DNA from: Rhizobium sophorae
GTDB lineage: Bacteria; Pseudomonadota; Alphaproteobacteria; Rhizobiales; Rhizobiaceae
Reading direction: 5' to 3'
DNA: 64,000 nucleotides
NCBI RefSeq assembly: GCF_013087515.1
Contig: NZ_JABFCN010000034.1
Coordinates: 186,001-250,000, forward strand
The notes beneath the pieces are model-generated. The model saw only the letters and a list, made by a program, of their open reading frames with translations, was not told the DNA's origin and made no database searches. Shown piece after piece: positions 59,860-64,000 of the stretch. How positions within the stretch are numbered: the stretch's first letter is position 1; every line of letters starts with the position of its first letter. Position numbers and translations under genes: made by a program.

Positions 59860-62800
59860 ATGCTTCCAGGCTGGGTTATATTCGCGTCTGCCTTCGGCTA
59901 TCTGCTCCTGCTTTTCGCCGTGGCAAGCTATGGCGACCGCAAGAACCGCGGCCAGGGCACGCTAAATCGCGGCCCGGGCACGCTGGAAGGCGGATGGCCC
60001 GTCGTCTATGCGCTGAGCCTTGCGATCTACTGCACCTCCTGGACCTATTTCGGCAGCGTCGGGCTTGCGGCGCAGCGCGGCTTGGAATTTGCCGGCATCT
60101 ATATCGGCCCGATCCTGGTCTTTACCCTCGGCATGCCGCTGCTTCGCCGCATCATCGAGCTCGCCAAGGCGGAGAAGCTCACCTCGGTCGCCGATTTCGT
60201 CGCCGCGCGCTACGGCAAGAACCCGACGGTCGCCACGATCGTCGCGCTGATCTCGCTGATCGGCGCCATTCCTTATATCGCGCTGCAGCTCAAGGCGATC
60301 TCGAGCACCGTCAGCGCCATGGTCAATCCGTCCGATTACGGCATAGGCAGCGGCAACCTCTATTTCCTCGACCTGCCGCTCGCCGCGACGCTGGTGCTTG
60401 CCTGTTTCGCCATCATGTTCGGCACGCGGCATACGGATGCGACGGAACACCAGGATGGCCTGATCCTCGCCGTCTCGATGGAATCCGTGGTCAAGCTCGT
60501 CGCCTTCCTGACGGCCGGCGTCTGCGTCATCTGGTTTCTGTTCGACGGTCCGACCGATCTCTGGCGCAAGACCGTCGACAATGAGCTGGTCATGTCGGCG
60601 CTTAGCTACCACACGCCGATCAGCCGCTGGATCACCCTGATCATCTTGTCGGCCTTTGCGATCATCCTGCTGCCGCGGCAATTCCACGTGACGGTTGTCG
60701 AAAACCGGACACCGAAACAGCTGAAACTCGCGGGTTTCCTGTTTCCCAGCTATCTCATCGCCATCAATCTCTTCGTGCTGCCGGTGGCGATCGGCGGGCT
60801 GCTGACCTTCGGCGGCACCGGCAATGCCGATTTCTACATGCTGTCGCTGCCGCTTGCCGGCCAGATGCCCGTCATTTCGCTGATCATCTTCATCGGCGGT
60901 TTCTCCGCTGCAACGGCGATGGTGATCGTCGATTCCGTGGCGCTGTCGATCATGGTGTCGAACGACATCGTCATGCCGATCTTCCTCCGGCGCAAACTTG
61001 CCGGTCGCGCCAGCCTGCGCGACAATTTCGCCAAGACACTGCTCAACATCCGCCGCAGCGCCATTTTCGCCGTGCTGCTGTTCGGCTACGCCTATTACCG
61101 TTCGACCGACAGCACCGCCGGCCTTGCCTCGATCGGCCTTCTTTCCTTTGCCGCGATCGCGCAAATCGCCCCAGCGCTCTTCGGCGGGCTGATCTGGCGG
61201 CGGGCGAATGCGCGCGGCGCAATCCTCGGGCTTTCCTCCGGCTTCATCATCTGGATCTACCTGCTATTCCTGCCCTCGCTCGGCGGCCCCGACTATTCCT
61301 ATGTTGCGAGCGCCGTACTCGGCTTCATCTTTCCCGGGACCACGCTGTTCACCGCGCCCGACGCGGATCCGCTGGTCAATGCGACGGCGATGAGCCTGCT
61401 CGTCAACAGCGCTTTCTTCGTCGTCGGCTCGCTCACCCGCAACGCAAAGCCTCTGGAACGCATTCAGGCCGGCATCTTCGTCAAGCGGCATTCGCGCTCG
61501 CAATTTGCCACGCGCGGCTGGAAGACCCGCATCAGCGTCGGCGATCTGAAAGCAGCGATCTCACGTTATCTTGGCGAAGAACGCATGCAGCGTTCGTTGA
61601 CTACTTACGAACAAAGCTCCGGCCGTAAACTGGAAGACGAGCAGCCGGCCGACATGGCGCTCATCCATTTCAGCGAGCAACTGCTCGGCAGCGCCATCGG
61701 TTCGTCCTCGGCCAGGTTGGTGCTGTCATTGATCCTGCAGAAGATCGAGGATGCCTCTTCCGACACCGCCTGGCTGCTCGACCAGGCGAGCGAGGCGCTG
61801 CAATATAACCAGGACATGCTGCAGACGGCGCTTTCGCAGATGGACCAAGGCATTGCCGTCTTCGACAGTTCCAACCGGCTGACGATATGGAACCGGCGCT
61901 TCCGGCAATTGCTGGATCTGCCGGAAAGTGCCGGACAGGTCGGTTTTCCCTTGTCTGATATCGTCACCACGCTCATCCAGCGCGGCGATATCGCGCCTGG
62001 CGATCTCAGCCAGACGGTGCGACATTTCCTGACGCTCGACAAACCCTTCTCGCTGGTGCTCGGCGGCGGCGAGCGGATCATCGAGGTGCGCTCCAACGCC
62101 ATGCCGGACAAGGGTATCGTCGCCACGTTCACCGACATCACCCAGCGCGTGAACGCCGACCAGGCGCTGAAACAGGCGAACGAGACGCTGGAGCAGCGCG
62201 TCGCCGAACGCACGGCCGAGCTGACCCGCGTCAACCGCGAACTCGGCGAGGCGCGCGCGGCCGCCGACGAGGCGAATATCGGCAAGACACGCTTTTTCGC
62301 CGCCGCCGGCCACGACATCCTGCAGCCACTCAATGCCGCCCGGCTTTATTCCTCGGCTCTGGTCGAGCGCATGGCGCAATCCGACAACAGCCCGATCGTG
62401 CGCAACATCGATTCCGCACTGGAATCGGTCGAGACCATTCTCGGCGCGGTGCTCGATATATCCAGGCTCGATACCGGCGCCATGCGGCCGCGGCTCGCCG
62501 CCGTCGCGCTCTCCGACCTGCTCAAGCGCATCGAGACCGATTTTGCGCCGATCGCGCGGGAAAAGCAGCTTAAGCTGGTGGTCATGCCGACATCGCTGCG
62601 CGTCCGCTCCGATCCCAATCTTCTGCGCCGGCTGGTGCAGAACCTCGTCTCCAACGCCATCAAATACACCATCACCGGCAAGGTGCTGGTCGGGGCGCGG
62701 CGGCGCGGCAACCAGGTGATCATCCAGGTGATCGATTCCGGCATCGGCATCCCGCCGTCGAAATTCCGCACCGTGTTCAAGGAATTCGCACGGCTGGACG

Positions 62801-63384
62801 AAGGTGCCAAAACCGCCTCCGGCCTCGGGCTCGGCCTGTCGATCGTCGACCGCATCGCCCGCGTGCTCAACCATCCGGTCGAGCTGCAGTCGACGCATGG
62901 CAAGGGCACAGAGTTCCGCATCGCCATGCCGCTCGACGTCTCGCGCCCGGCCGCGGCGGCAGCAGCAGTTGCCCCCGCCGACCGTCCCGGCCAGCCCCTG
63001 AGCGGGTTGAAGATCCTCTGCATCGATAACGAGCCGAAGATCCTCGAAGGCATGCGGCTGTTGATCAGCGGCTGGGGCTGCGAGGTGGAGGCGCTGGATA
63101 GCCTCGTCGAGGTCACCGCCCTCGATAGCCGGAAGGGACCGCCAGACATCGTCATCGCCGATTATCATCTCGGCGACGGCACCGGCATTGCCGCCATCCT
63201 GCATCTGCGCCGACAGTTCGGCGCCGATATCCCTGCCCTGATGATCACGGCCGACCGCACGCCGGAGGTGCGCAGCGAGGCCGAGCGATACGGTATCGCC
63301 GTTCAGCACAAGCCGGTACGCCCGGCGGCGCTGCGCGCCTATATCACCCAGATTTCCGGCCTCAAGCGCGCCGCCGCGGAGTAA
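59860..63384 (+). CDS. Hybrid histidine kinase with sodium:solute symporter domain
   Basis: A 1174-residue protein. Residues about 1-520 form an SSS/SLC5-type membrane domain with about 13 helices; a PAS-like segment lies near residues 650-770 (AVFDSSNRLTIWNRRFRQLL), then a coiled coil, the HisKA helix with His818 (FFAAAGHDILQPLNAARL), an HATPase domain (NLVSNAIKYT, DSGIGIPP, GLGLGLSIV) and a C-terminal receiver with Asp1101 (VIADYHLGDGTG). The layout is that of CbrA/CrbS-type sensors that couple uptake or binding of a nutrient to signalling; the separate receiver domain makes it hybrid. The cognate regulator is not in the window. Confidence 0.92.
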   Translation: MLPGWVIFASAFGYLLLLFAVASYGDRKNRGQGTLNRGPGTLEGGWPVVYALSLAIYCTSWTYFGSVGLAAQRGLEFAGIYIGPILVFTLGMPLLRRIIELAKAEKLTSVADFVAARYGKNPTVATIVALISLIGAIPYIALQLKAISSTVSAMVNPSDYGIGSGNLYFLDLPLAATLVLACFAIMFGTRHTDATEHQDGLILAVSMESVVKLVAFLTAGVCVIWFLFDGPTDLWRKTVDNELVMSALSYHTPISRWITLIILSAFAIILLPRQFHVTVVENRTPKQLKLAGFLFPSYLIAINLFVLPVAIGGLLTFGGTGNADFYMLSLPLAGQMPVISLIIFIGGFSAATAMVIVDSVALSIMVSNDIVMPIFLRRKLAGRASLRDNFAKTLLNIRRSAIFAVLLFGYAYYRSTDSTAGLASIGLLSFAAIAQIAPALFGGLIWRRANARGAILGLSSGFIIWIYLLFLPSLGGPDYSYVASAVLGFIFPGTTLFTAPDADPLVNATAMSLLVNSAFFVVGSLTRNAKPLERIQAGIFVKRHSRSQFATRGWKTRISVGDLKAAISRYLGEERMQRSLTTYEQSSGRKLEDEQPADMALIHFSEQLLGSAIGSSSARLVLSLILQKIEDASSDTAWLLDQASEALQYNQDMLQTALSQMDQGIAVFDSSNRLTIWNRRFRQLLDLPESAGQVGFPLSDIVTTLIQRGDIAPGDLSQTVRHFLTLDKPFSLVLGGGERIIEVRSNAMPDKGIVATFTDITQRVNADQALKQANETLEQRVAERTAELTRVNRELGEARAAADEANIGKTRFFAAAGHDILQPLNAARLYSSALVERMAQSDNSPIVRNIDSALESVETILGAVLDISRLDTGAMRPRLAAVALSDLLKRIETDFAPIAREKQLKLVVMPTSLRVRSDPNLLRRLVQNLVSNAIKYTITGKVLVGARRRGNQVIIQVIDSGIGIPPSKFRTVFKEFARLDEGAKTASGLGLGLSIVDRIARVLNHPVELQSTHGKGTEFRIAMPLDVSRPAAAAAAVAPADRPGQPLSGLKILCIDNEPKILEGMRLLISGWGCEVEALDSLVEVTALDSRKGPPDIVIADYHLGDGTGIAAILHLRRQFGADIPALMITADRTPEVRSEAERYGIAVQHKPVRPAALRAYITQISGLKRAAAE

Positions 63385-63392
63385 CTGAAAAC

Positions 63393-63950
63393 TCAGTCCG
63401 TCGCGCTCATGACACGCGCAACCAGATCGCGCACACGCGCTGTCGCCGGCACATCGCCGAACAGGATGCGGTACATGATCGGCGCCACGACCTGGTCCAT
63501 GACGCGTTCGACATCCGGAAAAGCCTCGCCGCGAGCCTTCGCCCTCTCGGCGATGACGTCGATCTGCTGGCGGGTATATTCGCTGCATTTACAGGCATTC
63601 GCGCCCGCCTGCGCCGCCAGCACGTCGCGGATCATCTCGCGGCCCGGGCCGGAGGACATTTCCTCGGCATATTGCTCGGCCCAGGCTTGAAGATCGGCCT
63701 TGCCGCTGCCGGCATCGACCGGCTGCATATCCGGCCGCAGCCGATCAACGGCGACATCGGCGAGAAGCTCCTGCAGGTCGCCCCAGCGGCGATAGATGGT
63801 CGACGGCGTCACCCCCGCCTTGCCGGCAATCAGCGGGATCGTCACGTCGGCGCGGCTCATCTCGGCCATCAGCTCACGGACCGCCTTGTGCACCGATGCC
63901 TGAACCCGCGCGCTTCTGCCGCCCGGACGGAGATTCTCTTTCACAGTCAT
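63393..63950 (-). CDS. TetR-family transcriptional regulator
   Basis: A 185-residue TetR-type regulator. The N-terminal helix-turn-helix is VTIPLIAGKAGVTPSTIYRRW (residues about 35-57), and the rest is a helical ligand domain ending in a region like the TetR_C_11 group (VVAPIMYRILFG). Cysteines in ACKCSEY may sense a metal or oxidant, but this is speculative. It is convergent with the hybrid kinase gene, eight bases away. Target genes are not identified. Confidence 0.88.
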   Translation of the reverse strand: MTVKENLRPGGRSARVQASVHKAVRELMAEMSRADVTIPLIAGKAGVTPSTIYRRWGDLQELLADVAVDRLRPDMQPVDAGSGKADLQAWAEQYAEEMSSGPGREMIRDVLAAQAGANACKCSEYTRQQIDVIAERAKARGEAFPDVERVMDQVVAPIMYRILFGDVPATARVRDLVARVMSATD

Positions 63951-64000
63951 GCTGGCAACCCGACTTCTCTCCTCGGCACCGATGGTTCAAAATCTTTGAC

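Noticed and set aside
61726..63588. Minus-strand open frame of about 620 codons opposite the hybrid kinase
   Set aside because: The kinase motifs on the plus strand are unambiguous; the antisense product has no recognisable domain and runs into the TetR gene.

Overview
The window looks like a chromosome segment of a Rhizobium (R. leguminosarum / R. etli type) alphaproteobacterium. The grounds are GC-rich coding sequence, the conserved block murA - DUF2948 - hisD - UPF0262 - protein tyrosine phosphatase - infA - maf - yacG, a DUF982 protein, paired Ku genes and rhizobial-style intergenic repeats. This assignment comes from gene content and order, not from a database search.

The window divides at a tRNA-Phe gene (about 43.2 kb). 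Left of it everything is accessory: (1) two Ku genes with what looks like a ligD remnant between them (0-1.6 kb); (2) a surface-polysaccharide group: SGNH hydrolase, Wzy/O-antigen-ligase-like polymerase, acyltransferase and a right-handed beta-helix protein (1.9-6.3 kb), then a small alpha/beta hydrolase; (3) a complete Nit1C-type nitrilase cluster (7.9-14.8 kb): Sll0783/MSMEG_0572-like protein, nitrilase, radical SAM enzyme, GNAT, AIR-synthase-like protein, glycosyltransferase, MSMEG_0570-like protein and flavoprotein. A LnmK/Pnap_2097-like gene is translationally coupled at its end, and a well-matched sigma-54 promoter with a TGCATTC repeat array lies in front; (4) a carbohydrate/polyol utilisation region (15.9-34.4 kb). 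One minus-strand operon runs from a DhnA-type aldolase to a zinc dehydrogenase, with two perfect LacI-type operators in front and a LacI gene at its far end. A second minus-strand operon holds an isomerase/epimerase, a ROK repressor, a PfkB kinase, a GatZ/KbaZ protein and two SDRs. A divergent operon encodes an ABC importer and an SDR. I infer oxidation of a polyol to a ketose, phosphorylation, and epimerisation or aldol cleavage; (5) a regulator and a type I secretion region (34.4-42.2 kb), with an ABC exporter, a membrane fusion protein and two glycine-rich proteins built from the same roughly 68-residue module, one on each strand; (6) remnants next to the tRNA: an orphan IS3-type OrfA, a tyrosine-integrase C-terminal fragment and a 28-codon membrane-peptide gene.

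Right of tRNA-Phe the genes are housekeeping: yacG, maf, infA, a phosphatase, UPF0262, hisD, DUF2948, murA, tRNA-Thr, a DUF982 protein, a candidate structured RNA, small envelope proteins, a UvrD-type helicase, a 3-hydroxyisobutyryl-CoA-hydrolase-like protein, a GGDEF-EAL protein, galE, an aminotransferase, mscL, a transporter-coupled hybrid histidine kinase and a TetR regulator.

The candidates I find most interesting are the type I secretion region (two modular glycine-rich proteins plus an exporter ATPase with a degenerate signature motif and Walker B), the Nit1C operon with its LnmK-like addition and sigma-54 control region, the polyol operons with clear operators and a coupled 24-codon ORF, and the candidate small RNA near 50.2 kb.
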